Assembly (NCBI RefSeq): GCF_030056735.1
Contig: NZ_JASHKN010000008.1
Location: forward strand, 1-64,000
Origin: Rhodococcus sp. IEGM 1409
GTDB lineage: Bacteria > Actinomycetota > Actinomycetes > Mycobacteriales > Mycobacteriaceae
Direction of reading: 5' to 3'
Length of the DNA stretch: 64,000 bases
Position numbers and translations under genes: made by a program. Under the pieces are notes generated by a model, which was not told where the DNA came from, did no database searches, and saw only the letters and a program-made list of their open reading frames with translations. Numbering within the stretch: the first letter of the stretch is position 1; every line of letters starts with the position of its first letter. This document shows positions 40,194 through 50,133 of the stretch, piece by piece.

Positions 40194-41591
40194 ATGACTG
40201 ACTCCAACCGCCCACTCCGGGTCGCGATCGTCGGCGCCGGCCCCGCCGGCATCTACGCCGCCGACGCCCTCATGAAATCCGACACCGCAGTTTCAGGCCG
40301 CGGCGTCAGCATCGACCTCTTCGAGCGCATGCCCGCTCCCTTCGGCCTGATTCGCTACGGCGTCGCGCCCGATCATCCGCGCATCAAGGGCATCATCACC
40401 GCCCTCCACAAGGTGCTCGACAAGCCTCAGGTACGCCTGCTCGGCAACATCGACTACGGCACCGACATCACCCTCGACGACCTGCAGTCGTTCTACGACG
40501 CGGTCGTCTTCTCCACCGGCGCCAACGCCGACCGCGCGCTCGGCATCCCGGGTATCGAACTCGACGGCAGCTACGGCGCGGCCGACTTCGTCTCCTGGTA
40601 CGACGGCCACCCCGACGTCCCGCGTGCGTGGCCACTCGAAGCCGAGAAGGTCGCCGTCCTCGGCGTGGGCAACGTTGCACTGGACATCGCCCGCGTCCTC
40701 GCGAAGACGGGCGACGAGCTGCTGCCGACCGAGATCCCCGCCAACGTCTACGAGGGCCTCAAGAACAACAAGGCCGTCGAGGTTCACGTCTTCGGACGCC
40801 GCGGTCCGGCCCAGGCCAAGTTCACGCCTCTCGAACTGCGCGAACTCGACCACTCGCCGACCATCGAGGTCATCGTCGACCCCGAGGACATCGACTACGA
40901 CGAGGGCTCCGAGCATGCTCGCCGCAACTCCAAGCAGGTCGACATGGTTGCGAACACCCTGCAGGACTGGGCAATTCGCGACGTCGGCGCCCGTCCCCAC
41001 AAGCTGTTCCTGCACTTCTTCGAATCTCCTACCGAGATCCTCGGCGAAGACGGCAAGGTCGTCGGCCTGCGCACCGAGCGCACCCAGCTCGACGGCACCG
41101 GCAACGTCAAGGGCACCGGCACGTACAAGGACTGGGATGTCCAGGCCGTGTACCGCGCCGTCGGTTACCTCTCGCAGAACGTCACGCAGCTGCCGTTCGA
41201 CGACCAGGCAGGCACCGTTCCCAATGACGCCGGTCGCGTTGTCGCCGACGACAACGCCGAAGGCGCGGCCCGGTTCATGCCGGCCACGTACGTCACCGGC
41301 TGGATCAAGCGCGGCCCCGTCGGCCTCATCGGCCACACCAAGGGTGACGCCAACGAAACCGTCGCGAATCTCCTCGAGGATTCCGTCAACTTCGCCGGCG
41401 CCGCGAATCCCGACGAGAACGCCGTCATCGAGTTCCTCGAAGGCAAGCAGGTGCCGTACACGACCTGGCAGGGCTGGTACCGCCTCGACGCCCATGAGCG
41501 CAGCCTGGGTGAGCCCGAGGGCCGCGAGCGCATCAAGGTTGTCGAGCGTCACGACATGCTGAAGGCTTCCGAGCCCGACCGCACCAACTGA
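40194..41591 (+). CDS. Ferredoxin/adrenodoxin-NADP+ reductase (FprA-like)
   Basis: A 465-residue flavoenzyme of the adrenodoxin-reductase type with FAD motif VAIVGAGPAGIYAADAL, the LFERMPAPFGLIRYGVAPDHPRIK segment (pattern only), the NADPH motif VLGVGNVALDIARVL, VFGRRGPAQAKFTPLELREL and the C-terminal GWIKRGPVGLIGHTKGDA. It passes electrons from NADPH to ferredoxins serving P450s and other redox enzymes. It is divergent from the small membrane protein, and a terminator follows. Confidence 0.94.
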   Translation: MTDSNRPLRVAIVGAGPAGIYAADALMKSDTAVSGRGVSIDLFERMPAPFGLIRYGVAPDHPRIKGIITALHKVLDKPQVRLLGNIDYGTDITLDDLQSFYDAVVFSTGANADRALGIPGIELDGSYGAADFVSWYDGHPDVPRAWPLEAEKVAVLGVGNVALDIARVLAKTGDELLPTEIPANVYEGLKNNKAVEVHVFGRRGPAQAKFTPLELRELDHSPTIEVIVDPEDIDYDEGSEHARRNSKQVDMVANTLQDWAIRDVGARPHKLFLHFFESPTEILGEDGKVVGLRTERTQLDGTGNVKGTGTYKDWDVQAVYRAVGYLSQNVTQLPFDDQAGTVPNDAGRVVADDNAEGAARFMPATYVTGWIKRGPVGLIGHTKGDANETVANLLEDSVNFAGAANPDENAVIEFLEGKQVPYTTWQGWYRLDAHERSLGEPEGRERIKVVERHDMLKASEPDRTN

Positions 41592-41622
41592 GCGCACAAA
41601 AGTAACTGAACAGTAGCCATCT

Positions 41623-41658
41623 ACCGGCCCGACGCGACCCAAGTCACATCGGGCCGGT
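41623..41658 (+). terminator. Terminator after fprA-like gene
   Basis: A 10-bp perfect stem, ACCGGCCCGA with its complement, closes a 16-base loop 31 bases past the reductase stop. It has no strong T-tract, as is usual in high-GC actinobacteria. Confidence 0.75.
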
Positions 41659-41700
41659 GGTGTGTGCAGGCACCCAGGGCAACAGGGCAAAATAGACTTC

Positions 41701-42540
41701 GTGTTTGACGCCCATGTGCATATCATCGACCCGCGCTTCCCGCTGGTCGAGAATCACGGGTACCTGCCTGCGCCCTTCACCGTGGCCGATTACCGGGCGC
41801 GAGTTGCCTCGCTGAAGGGCTTGAGTGTGGACGGCGGAGCGGTGGTGACGGCGTCGTACCAGGGCAATGACCAGGAATACCTGAAAGCCGCGCTGTCCGA
41901 ACTGGGCGAAGGCTGGGTAGGCGTCACTGCTTTGCCACTCGATGCGACGGACGAAGACATCGTTGCTCTGGACGCGTTGGGAGTGCGCGCCGTCCGGTTC
42001 AACCTGCGCCGCGGCGCCACCGACCTGCGTCTGCTCGCCGATCTCGCCAACCGCGCATTCGATCTGGTCGGCTGGCACGCCGAGTTCTACGTCGATGCCA
42101 CACTGTTGCTGTCGCTGGAACCTGTTTTCGCCAAATTGCCTGCGGTGAGCATCGACCACTTGGGAATGTCGACCCGCGGACTGCCGTATCTCCTCAACCT
42201 CGTCGACCGCGGGGTACGCGTCAAAGCCACCGGGTTCGGCCGCACCACCATCTCCGACGTCGGCGACGTTCTGCGACAGATCCACGCGGTCAACCCCGCT
42301 GCGCTGATGTTCGGCACCGACTTACCCGGCACACGGGCACGTCGAGCTTTCGAGGTCCACGATCTGGACGTGATCGCCGAAGCGGTCGGCGACGACCTGT
42401 CCGCGGTCATGGGCGACAACGCCCGCTCCTGGTACCGGCGCGGTCAGGTGAATGCGACGGCGCCCAGCCACAGCCCCGCCGCGATCAGTGCTCCGAACAG
42501 TTCCACCAGCATGGACAATCCGACCGCCTTCACCGCGTGA
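41701..42540 (+). CDS. Amidohydrolase-2 family metal-dependent hydrolase
   Basis: A 279-residue TIM-barrel hydrolase with the N-terminal metal motif FDAHVHIIDPRFPL, IDHLGM at about residue 155 and the C-terminal MFGTDLPGTRAR aspartate. Relatives include lactonases and 2-pyrone-4,6-dicarboxylate hydrolase. The GTG at 41701 puts the HxH motif at residues 5-7, as usual. The last 30 residues are Ser/Ala/Pro-rich and are encoded antisense to the end of the DUF456 gene (97-base overlap), so the real protein may work as a domain ending near SWYRRGQ. Confidence 0.85.
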   Translation: MFDAHVHIIDPRFPLVENHGYLPAPFTVADYRARVASLKGLSVDGGAVVTASYQGNDQEYLKAALSELGEGWVGVTALPLDATDEDIVALDALGVRAVRFNLRRGATDLRLLADLANRAFDLVGWHAEFYVDATLLLSLEPVFAKLPAVSIDHLGMSTRGLPYLLNLVDRGVRVKATGFGRTTISDVGDVLRQIHAVNPAALMFGTDLPGTRARRAFEVHDLDVIAEAVGDDLSAVMGDNARSWYRRGQVNATAPSHSPAAISAPNSSTSMDNPTAFTA

Positions 42541-42926
42541 AGCGTCGACACCCAGGCGATGTCGTAGCGGCGAAGTCGCGCTAGTTCGGCGAAGTACGTT
42601 CCGACGATGAATCCCAGGAACAACCCCACCACCGGGATCACGAAGAACCCGATGATGCCGACGACGCCGCCGACCACCACCGACAGGTTGGGTACTCCCC
42701 CGGACTTCATCCGCTTGCCGGGCCACGTGTACTTCACGATCCCGGTCACAACCAGCGCCAACGTGGACAGTGCGAACACCGTCCACGCCGTCGCGCCACC
42801 GGTCATGATCGCCCACACCAGAATTGCGCCGAAAACGAGGAGTGTCCCCGGGAGGATCGGAACGACGACTCCGATCAAGCCGACCAGGATGACCAGCCCG
42901 ACGAGGATCTCGGCCGCTGGACTCAT
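42444..42926 (-). CDS. DUF456 membrane protein
   Basis: A 160-residue protein with four or five helices and the family pattern [20 protein letters not shown] near the start and [13 protein letters not shown] in the second half. The role is unknown. The ATG overlaps the purT stop (ATGA), so it is co-translated with purT. Its 3' end lies under the tail of the convergent amidohydrolase. Confidence 0.87.
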   Translation of the reverse strand: MSPAAEILVGLVILVGLIGVVVPILPGTLLVFGAILVWAIMTGGATAWTVFALSTLALVVTGIVKYTWPGKRMKSGGVPNLSVVVGGVVGIIGFFVIPVVGLFLGFIVGTYFAELARLRRYDIAWVSTLHAVKAVGLSMLVELFGALIAAGLWLGAVAFT

Positions 42927-44158
42927 CCGACCGGACGCACCTTCGACGCGGCTTCGCGGGCACGGGCGCGTGCAGTCGGGACATCGGTGGCCGTCGACAC
43001 GGCAACACCCATGCGACGACGCGTGAAGCTCTCCGGCTTGCCGAAGAGCCGCAGATCCGTCTCGGGAACCTCGAGAGCCTCTGCGACGCCGTCGAATCCG
43101 ATTCCCTTTGCCTCAGTGCCGCCGTAGATCACCGCCGACGCTCCTGGAGCCGTGAGTGTCGTGTCGACCGGCAAGCCCAGGATCGCGCGGGCATGCAGTT
43201 CGAACTCGGAAAGTCGCTGCGTACGCAGAGTCACCAATCCGGTGTCATGCGGACGTGGGCTCACTTCGGAGAAGAAGACGTCGTCGCCCTTCACGAAAAG
43301 TTCGACGCCGAAGATACCTCGCCCGCCCAAAGCCGTGGTCACCTTCTCGGCGACGTCTCGGGCCGATGCGAGGGCAACCGCGGACATCTGCTGCGGCTGC
43401 CACGATTCGATGTAGTCGCCGGCCTCCTGCAGGTGCCCGATCGGCTCGCAGAACGACGTCTCGACCTCACCGCTCTCACCGACGGCGCGAACCGTCAATT
43501 GGGTTATCTCGTAATCGAAATCGACAAAACCCTCGACGATCACCCGGCCATGATTCACACGACCTCCGGCCATCGCGTAATCCCATGCGGCGTCGAGATC
43601 TTCGGCGGATCGAACCGTCGACTGTCCTTTCCCCGACGAGGACATGACGGGCTTGACGACGCACGGGAAACCGATCCGGTCTGTCGCTGCCTGTACTTCG
43701 GCAAGCGAGTCCGCGAAAGCGTACGGCGAAGTGGGCAGACCCAACTCTTCGGCTGCGAGTCGGCGGATTCCCTCACGATTCATCGTGAGCTGAGTGGCCC
43801 GGGCAGTGGGAATGACCACTGCGCCTCCGCGCTCTTCGACAAGTGCAAGCGCATCCGTCGCGATGGCCTCGATCTCGGGAACCACGAAGTGGGGCTTTTC
43901 CAACTCGATGACGGCAAGCAGCGCTTGCGGATCGGTCATGTCGACGGTATGAGCACGATGAGCCACCTGGTGCCCAGGGGCGTCGGGATACCGATCCACC
44001 GCAATCACTTCCACGCCCAGACGCTGCAACGCGATGACAACTTCCTTACCCAACTCGCCTGATCCCAACATCATCACGCGGATGGAGTTCTCGGTCAGTG
44101 GAGTCCCGAATCGGAGTGGAAGCGTCGGCAGGTGCGAAGGCGTCGAATCAAGCTGCAT
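42923..44158 (-). CDS. purT: Formate-dependent phosphoribosylglycinamide formyltransferase PurT
   Basis: A 411-residue ATP-grasp enzyme that formylates GAR using formate and ATP in purine synthesis. It shows [48 protein letters not shown] and [17 protein letters not shown]. The start [11 protein letters not shown] is favoured by length and by a -10 box 7 bases upstream, so the message is probably leaderless. The position near metZ matches Rv0389. Confidence 0.94.
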   Translation of the reverse strand: MQLDSTPSHLPTLPLRFGTPLTENSIRVMMLGSGELGKEVVIALQRLGVEVIAVDRYPDAPGHQVAHRAHTVDMTDPQALLAVIELEKPHFVVPEIEAIATDALALVEERGGAVVIPTARATQLTMNREGIRRLAAEELGLPTSPYAFADSLAEVQAATDRIGFPCVVKPVMSSSGKGQSTVRSAEDLDAAWDYAMAGGRVNHGRVIVEGFVDFDYEITQLTVRAVGESGEVETSFCEPIGHLQEAGDYIESWQPQQMSAVALASARDVAEKVTTALGGRGIFGVELFVKGDDVFFSEVSPRPHDTGLVTLRTQRLSEFELHARAILGLPVDTTLTAPGASAVIYGGTEAKGIGFDGVAEALEVPETDLRLFGKPESFTRRRMGVAVSTATDVPTARARAREAASKVRPVG

Positions 44159-44165
44159 GGGTGCG

Positions 44166-44171
44166 ACTATA
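44166..44171 (-). promoter_or_regulatory. -10 box of purT, leaderless start
   Basis: TATAGT on the minus strand is 7 bases from the purT ATG with no ribosome site between. Transcription would then begin at or next to the start codon. Confidence 0.65.
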
Positions 44172-44198
44172 TGCCAATCCCGATGCAGGTCAGCGCAG

Positions 44199-45704
44199 TT
44201 ATCGACCGTCCACCACACCTTCGCGGTCAAAACCTCGCCTGATCGTTCGTGGTACGGCAGGCTTGCGATAGGTGCGGGTGACCGTCTCCGGCTCGGAATT
44301 CTGTTGCGGCAACGCATCGTTGCCGACCTGGCGCACTTTCACAAGGTTGCGCCCGGCGCGCTTGGCGTCGTACAGAGCCTCGTCCGCGACACTCATGAGG
44401 GTGGTCAACGTCGGCGTCGCATGATCGACCCACGCGACTCCGACACTGACGGTGCTCGTCACATCTGATTCGGCGGAGTACTCGACTTGTGCGCCGCGGA
44501 CGGCCTCGGCGACGTCGACTGCTCGCGTGAAGCTGCAGTCCGGAAGCAGAATGGCGAACTCCTCGCCGCCGAGCCTTCCGATCAGATCGCCGTCGGACAA
44601 TCGGGCAGCGGCCCGTTCGGCGAAGTTCGCGAGAACACTGTCACCGGTCATATGTCCGTGAGTGTCGTTGATGCTCTTGAAGTGGTCCAGGTCGAGCATC
44701 AGCAGGCCGACCGGGGACTGTGCGCGGGCCGCGTCGGCAAGTTCCGATTCCGCGTGTCCGAGAAAGGCACCGCGCGAGAGGACCCCGGTCAAATGGTCGA
44801 ATTCCACCGCGAGAAATAGTTCGCGCTCGGCAGCACGACGTTCCTCGGTCGCACAGGCCACCGCGATCGGCCCCAACGCGATCAACGTGACCGCAATGGA
44901 CGTGATGACGTCCTCGTTCCAGCTCGAGGTGCCCTGGTCCCCGATATCGAGTCGACCGCTACCCGCCATCATGAGTGACCACACCGACCAGACCACGGAA
45001 ACGAAGGCAGTGCTCGGGACCGAGATACGAGTGGCACACCAGAGGAGAGCTGGAATCGGCAGGACCAGCGCGATCGGCCCTTCGATGTTGAGGGCGATCG
45101 GCACGCAGGCTGCAGTCGCGAGCAGGGGCACGCTCATTGTGGCGACGGTTTTGACAGTCAGTGTGCGGCGGAACTCGGCAAGGCTCGCGGGGATCGTGAA
45201 AGTGAGGATGAGGGGTAGAACCAGCAGGTACGCCATCACCTCGGTACTGCCCCAGTGCACAAAGGTGTCGGTGAACGACTGCCCGCGCAGCACTCGATCC
45301 AAGGCTCCCGCTGTGGCTGCGGTGCCCGTCGCCGCCGCGAACGAGACGAAGACCATCCACATCAGCGACTGCGAATCGACCAATCGGAACGGAGTGCGCT
45401 TCAAGTAGTGCAGAACAAGGACTCCGACCGTCACTCCGGCGAGATTCGCCCCGTTCAACTGCAACGCGAGCGGCAGGGAGTTGCCGGTTACCAGGTCAGC
45501 GCAGACGTATCCGACCGCCGCGGCGATCCACGTCGGCCACTCGATCAGAACCGGCCACCTGACCATCATTCCCAGCAGCAGAGCGTTCGCGCACCAGAAC
45601 GTCGCGAGCAAGCCTGGTGGGCGCGTGAGGATGCCGATCAGCGAAGCCGCAAGCACAACGGACAGCACGAGGAGAAGACGCAGTAAGCGACTTGTCCTAA
45701 CCAT
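44199..45704 (-). CDS. MASE1-type membrane diguanylate cyclase
   Basis: A 501-residue protein. The first 290 residues hold about eight helices of a MASE1-like sensor. A GGDEF domain follows (about 305-460) with [31 protein letters not shown] and an intact [15 protein letters not shown], so it should make cyclic di-GMP from GTP. The RxxD inhibitory site expected just before GGEEF is absent, suggesting no product inhibition by that route. The last 40 residues are unstructured. The N-terminal ligand is unknown. Confidence 0.88.
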   Translation of the reverse strand: MVRTSRLLRLLLVLSVVLAASLIGILTRPPGLLATFWCANALLLGMMVRWPVLIEWPTWIAAAVGYVCADLVTGNSLPLALQLNGANLAGVTVGVLVLHYLKRTPFRLVDSQSLMWMVFVSFAAATGTAATAGALDRVLRGQSFTDTFVHWGSTEVMAYLLVLPLILTFTIPASLAEFRRTLTVKTVATMSVPLLATAACVPIALNIEGPIALVLPIPALLWCATRISVPSTAFVSVVWSVWSLMMAGSGRLDIGDQGTSSWNEDVITSIAVTLIALGPIAVACATEERRAAERELFLAVEFDHLTGVLSRGAFLGHAESELADAARAQSPVGLLMLDLDHFKSINDTHGHMTGDSVLANFAERAAARLSDGDLIGRLGGEEFAILLPDCSFTRAVDVAEAVRGAQVEYSAESDVTSTVSVGVAWVDHATPTLTTLMSVADEALYDAKRAGRNLVKVRQVGNDALPQQNSEPETVTRTYRKPAVPRTIRRGFDREGVVDGR

Positions 45705-46238
45705 GTGTCACCTCGCGGTCTGCTACCTCTGAAAACAGGAGCACTGGACGTCGCGACACGTTTGCATGCCGTCGACGGTATGTCGATGTCGTCGATCCAT
45801 CGTACGCAGGTGCGCCCACCCGCTGGCCTTCGTTCAATCGCCGAAAACACCAACTACGAAAGCCCCGCAAATACGGGTGCCCTCCGACCACGAGAGTGGA
45901 CAGAGGGCACCTGCAACGCACTTCGAAGTGCAGAGCCGAATGGATCTGCCGGAAAGGAATGACTATTCGGCGGATCCGCTGGAGCGACCTGAAAGAGAGC
46001 TGGTGGACGAGCCCTCGCCCTCCTGTATGTGAGGTGGTGTGATGTTCCAGCGCCAGACCGGCCGCAGGCGGTGACCGGAAACCAACCTCAAACTCAAGCG
46101 TGTTTGACATCACAGTAAATCGGGACAAAAGGACGCAATCGTCAGAGTCGGTGCCAACCCCGACCGCGATCTGTCATACCGTGTGCGTGTGATCAATCGC
46201 GAACGAGCGGCAACCCACGCAACTCACCGGGAACCGTC
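45705..46238. other. 534-base gene-poor gap with an orphan hairpin
   Basis: No credible coding frame was seen between the divergent cyclase and ABC exporter genes. A 9-bp perfect stem GGTGCCCTC/GAGGGCACC (45875-45910) with an inner CCAC/GTGG stem looks like a terminator that has no gene to end. It may be a small-RNA terminator or a relic. The sequence before the ABC gene contains CACCGGGAACC, a plausible ribosome site. Confidence 0.55.
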
Positions 46239-47972
46239 GTGTTAGCAAAACTCCTCAAGGCGTACCTGCCGCCGTACCGCTGGTTGCTTGCCGGAGTCCT
46301 CGCACTTCAACTCTTCGGGGCTATCGCGTCGTTGGTCCTCCCCACGCTCAACGCGCGGATCATCGACGACGGCGTCGCCCGCGGCGACACCGGATTCATC
46401 ATGTCCACCGGCGGGATCATGCTTCTGGTCTCGCTTGCGTCGATCATCGCGTCGGTCGCATCGACCTATCTGGCCGCAAAATCGTCGATGGGCTTCGGCC
46501 ACGACGTTCGAGGCGCCTTCTACAAGGCCGTCGGCGGTTTCTCGGATCGCGAATTCAACAGTTTCGGTGCGCCGACGCTGATCACACGAAACACCAACGA
46601 CGTCCTGCAGATCCAGGCCCTGGTCATGCTGACGTCGTCGATGCTCGTCAGTGCCCCACTGATGTGTATCGGCGGCATCATCATGGCGCTGCGCGAGAAC
46701 CTGCAGATGTCCTGGCTCCTGACGATTTCGGTACCACTGCTCGGCATCACCGTCTCGGTCGTGGTCGCCAAGCTGATCCCTCACTTCCGGACGATGCAGA
46801 CGCGGATCGACAACATCAATCGATCACTGCGCGAACAGCTCACCGGTATGCGTGTCATTCGCGCCTTCGTTCGCGAACCTGACGAGACGATCCGCTTCGA
46901 CAAAGCCAACAAAGAACTGACCGACACGGCACTCCTCATCGGTCGGTACCAGGCGATTCTGCTGCCCACCGTCATGTTGATCGCCAACCTGTCGAGCGTC
47001 GCGGTGCTGTGGTTCGGCGCGCATCTGGTCGACACCGGAGACATGCAGATCGGTCAGATCAGCGCCTTCCTCGCCTACGTCATGCAGATCCTGATGTCGG
47101 TGGTCATGGCAACCATGTTGGCCGTCGTGATTCCGCGCGCGGCCGTGTGCGCCGACCGCATCACCGAGGTGCTCGACACCGAGCCGACCGTGCCTGCGCC
47201 CGCCCAACCCCTGCGCCCGACCAGTCCCTATGGTGTTGTCGAGTTCGGTGGAGCCGGATTCACGTATCCGGGAGCAGAAACGCCGGTCCTGTCGAATGTT
47301 TCGATGCGATGCATGCCAGGCACGGTCACCGCGATCGTGGGAAGTACCGGTAGTGGCAAATCGACCCTCGTCTCACTTATCCCCCGACTCTTCGACGTCA
47401 CCGCAGGCGCTGTCCTGGTCGACGGCTTGGACGTCCGCGGCTGGGATCAGGACGAACTCTTCGCCAACTTCGGATACGTGCCTCAGAAGGCGTACCTGTT
47501 CGCCGGCACGATCGCGAGCAATATCCGCTACGGAAACCCGACGGCCACCGACGACGACATCTGGGCAGCCCTCGCCATAGCCCAGGCAGACGACTTCGTC
47601 CGGGAACTGTCCGACGGTCTCGAGTCACCCATCGCCCAGGGCGGCGGCAATCTCTCGGGCGGACAAAGACAACGTCTCGCCATCGCCAGAGCTGTGGTCC
47701 GCCGACCCCGGATCTTCGTGTTCGACGATTCGTTCTCCGCACTCGACATGCACACCGACGCTGCAGTCCGGCGCGAACTTCGTACCGTCTCGACGCATTC
47801 GACTGTCATCATCGTCGCGCAACGCGTCGCGTCCATCATCGATGCCGACCAGATCATGGTCCTCGAGGACGGCGCTCCTGTCGGCCTCGGCGACCATCAG
47901 TTCCTCCTGGCGAACTGTCCGACCTACCAGGAGATCGTGGCTTCCCAGATTCCCGCGGAGATGAGCGCATGA
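46239..47972 (+). CDS. ABC exporter half, degenerate ATP site
   Basis: A 577-residue type-IV ABC exporter subunit: six helices (about 1-300), then an ATPase with Walker A GSTGSGKST near residue 368 and NLSGGQRQRLAIARAV. Its Walker B reads IFVFDDSFSALD, so the catalytic Glu after Walker B is Asp. The partner encoded next has the canonical Glu. This is the pattern of heterodimeric exporters related to TM287/288 and mycobacterial Rv1273c-Rv1272c. The start is GTG followed by a rare TTA leucine codon. Its stop overlaps the partner's ATG. Confidence 0.9.
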   Translation: MLAKLLKAYLPPYRWLLAGVLALQLFGAIASLVLPTLNARIIDDGVARGDTGFIMSTGGIMLLVSLASIIASVASTYLAAKSSMGFGHDVRGAFYKAVGGFSDREFNSFGAPTLITRNTNDVLQIQALVMLTSSMLVSAPLMCIGGIIMALRENLQMSWLLTISVPLLGITVSVVVAKLIPHFRTMQTRIDNINRSLREQLTGMRVIRAFVREPDETIRFDKANKELTDTALLIGRYQAILLPTVMLIANLSSVAVLWFGAHLVDTGDMQIGQISAFLAYVMQILMSVVMATMLAVVIPRAAVCADRITEVLDTEPTVPAPAQPLRPTSPYGVVEFGGAGFTYPGAETPVLSNVSMRCMPGTVTAIVGSTGSGKSTLVSLIPRLFDVTAGAVLVDGLDVRGWDQDELFANFGYVPQKAYLFAGTIASNIRYGNPTATDDDIWAALAIAQADDFVRELSDGLESPIAQGGGNLSGGQRQRLAIARAVVRRPRIFVFDDSFSALDMHTDAAVRRELRTVSTHSTVIIVAQRVASIIDADQIMVLEDGAPVGLGDHQFLLANCPTYQEIVASQIPAEMSA

Positions 47973-50026
47973 CCAGCCCGCAGGACCCGACATGGGGCAG
48001 TCCCAACAGCCAGTACTTCGACGATGCGCCGACCGTAGTGTTCGCCAAGATCCCGAGCGAACCGGAATCCGCAGACGGCGAGGCGAAGTCGAGTAATCCC
48101 GACAAAGAGCCGAAGCCCGCGCTGACCGCGACGGACACCAAGCCACGCCACTTCAAGGCGACGATGAAGCGGCTTCTCTCGCTTCTGCAGCCACACAAGT
48201 TTGCAGTCTGCTGTGTCGTCGTTGCGACGATCGCCAGCATCGCACTCTCCGTCGCGGTGCCGAAGATCCTCGGTCACGCGACAGACCTCATCTTCGCCGG
48301 GTTCATCGGCAAGAGCCTGCCGGCCGGACTGACCCGCGAGCAGGCCGCAGACGCCATCCGGGCATCAGGAAATTCGACGTTCGCCGACCTCGTCGCCAAC
48401 TCGACCGACGTCGTACCCGGTGTAGGTCTGAACTTCGACGCCATCGGCAAGGTCGTCATGCTCGCGATCGGCGTGTACTTGCTCTCGTCGCTGCTGGCCT
48501 GGTTGGAAGCATTCCTCCTCAACATCATCGTCCAGAAGACCATCTACAACCTGCGTGCCTCGGTCGAGGCGAAGCTTCATCGCCTGCCCCTTCCGTACTT
48601 CGACAAGACACCGCGCGGCGAGATCCTCAGCCGCGTCACCAACGACATCGACAACATCTCGTCGACGTTGTCGTCGACGTTGACCTCGCTCCTGACGTCG
48701 GTACTCACTGTCCTCGGTGTCCTGACGATGATGTTCGTCATTTCTCCGATGCTCGCCCTGATCGCGCTGATCGCCGTGCCGGTATCGGTACTGCTCGTTG
48801 CCAGGGTCGCCAAACGCGCACAGGTGTTGTACAAGGCCCAGTGGGCTGAGACGGGCAAGATCAACGCACAGATCGAGGAGAACTACAGCGGTCGCGATCT
48901 GGTTCGCGTGTACGGGCATCAGGCCGAAGCCGAGCGTGAATTCGCCGCGCAGAACAAGAAGCTGCTCGACGCGTCCTTCGGCGCACAGTTTCTCTCCAGC
49001 CTGATCATGCCGGTCATGAACTTCGTCGGAAACATCACCTACGTGCTGCTCGCGGTGGTCGGCGCGCTCAAGGTCGCCAGCGGCAACATGTCGCTCGGTG
49101 ACGTTCAGGCGTTCATCGTCTACTCACGCCAGTTCAGTCAGCCGCTCACGCAGATCGCGTCCATGTCGACGAGTCTGCAGTCCGGAGCAGCCTCAGCCGA
49201 GCGGGTTTTCGAGCTTCTCGACGAGCCCGAGCAGAAACCCGACATCGACGTGCCGCTACTCCCCGAGCCTGCCGGACGCCATCGCAACGTCGGTCACATC
49301 GAGTTCGAGAACGTCTCGTTCCGTTACCAGCCGGACAAGCCTCTGATCGAGAACGTGTACCTGACGGCTCGGCCCGGGCAGATGGTCGCCATCGTCGGAC
49401 CTACCGGCGCCGGCAAGACCACCCTGGTCAACCTGCTCATGCGCTTCTACGAAGTCGACTCGGGCCGAATCACTCTCGACGACGTCGACATCTCGCAGAT
49501 GCGTCGCGCAGACCTGCGCAAGCACGTCGGCATGGTTCTGCAGGACACGTGGCTCTTCGGCGGCACGATCCGCGACAACATCGCCTACGGCCGACTCGAC
49601 GCCAGCGAATACGAGATCCACGAAGCAGCACGCGCAGCCTTCGTCGACCGCTTCATCCACACGCTCCCGAACGGGTACGACACCGTGCTGGACGAGGAGG
49701 CGTCGAACATCAGCTCCGGAGAGAAGCAGCTCATCACGATTGCCCGCGCCTTCCTGTCGGAGCCGTCGCTGCTGATCCTCGACGAGGCGACCAGCTCGGT
49801 CGACACACGTACGGAACAACTTGTGCAGCAAGCAATGTCCGCGTTGCGCGTCGGGCGTACCAGCTTCATCATCGCGCACCGACTGTCCACCATCCGCAAC
49901 GCCGATCTGATCGTCGTGATGGAGGCGGGCAAGATCGTCGAGCAGGGCACACACGACGAACTCATCGCAGCAGCGGGCGCGTACTTCCGTCTCTACAACG
50001 CCCAGTTCGAGGGTGCCGCCGTCTAG
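47969..50026 (+). CDS. ABC exporter half, canonical ATP site
   Basis: A 685-residue partner subunit. A 65-residue acidic, Pro-rich cytoplasmic N-terminus precedes six helices (about 70-400). A roughly 45-residue insertion between helices 1 and 2 contains LTREQAADAIRASG. The ATPase has Walker A GPTGAGKTT near residue 476, the ISSGEKQLITIARAF signature and Walker B LLILDEATSSVD with the catalytic Glu. It should pair with the upstream subunit to export a drug, lipid or envelope precursor; the substrate is unknown. Confidence 0.92.
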   Translation: MTSPQDPTWGSPNSQYFDDAPTVVFAKIPSEPESADGEAKSSNPDKEPKPALTATDTKPRHFKATMKRLLSLLQPHKFAVCCVVVATIASIALSVAVPKILGHATDLIFAGFIGKSLPAGLTREQAADAIRASGNSTFADLVANSTDVVPGVGLNFDAIGKVVMLAIGVYLLSSLLAWLEAFLLNIIVQKTIYNLRASVEAKLHRLPLPYFDKTPRGEILSRVTNDIDNISSTLSSTLTSLLTSVLTVLGVLTMMFVISPMLALIALIAVPVSVLLVARVAKRAQVLYKAQWAETGKINAQIEENYSGRDLVRVYGHQAEAEREFAAQNKKLLDASFGAQFLSSLIMPVMNFVGNITYVLLAVVGALKVASGNMSLGDVQAFIVYSRQFSQPLTQIASMSTSLQSGAASAERVFELLDEPEQKPDIDVPLLPEPAGRHRNVGHIEFENVSFRYQPDKPLIENVYLTARPGQMVAIVGPTGAGKTTLVNLLMRFYEVDSGRITLDDVDISQMRRADLRKHVGMVLQDTWLFGGTIRDNIAYGRLDASEYEIHEAARAAFVDRFIHTLPNGYDTVLDEEASNISSGEKQLITIARAFLSEPSLLILDEATSSVDTRTEQLVQQAMSALRVGRTSFIIAHRLSTIRNADLIVVMEAGKIVEQGTHDELIAAAGAYFRLYNAQFEGAAV

Positions 50027-50133
50027 TGATCGGCGCCTCCCTCGGCGGACACAGTGCCCCGGAGCACACCTGGTCGATCCGACAGGTTACCGTCGGGTCA
50101 GAAGTGTTGTCACCGTCTGAATTGGGAGTGCGT

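Noticed and set aside
40293-41726. 477-codon frame antisense to the ferredoxin reductase
   Set aside because: Composition is an artefact of the GAC/GTC-rich sense gene; no start signals.
45697-46128. 143-codon minus-strand frame upstream of the diguanylate cyclase
   Set aside because: No conserved-looking segments, and the orphan hairpin lies inside it; treated as non-coding.
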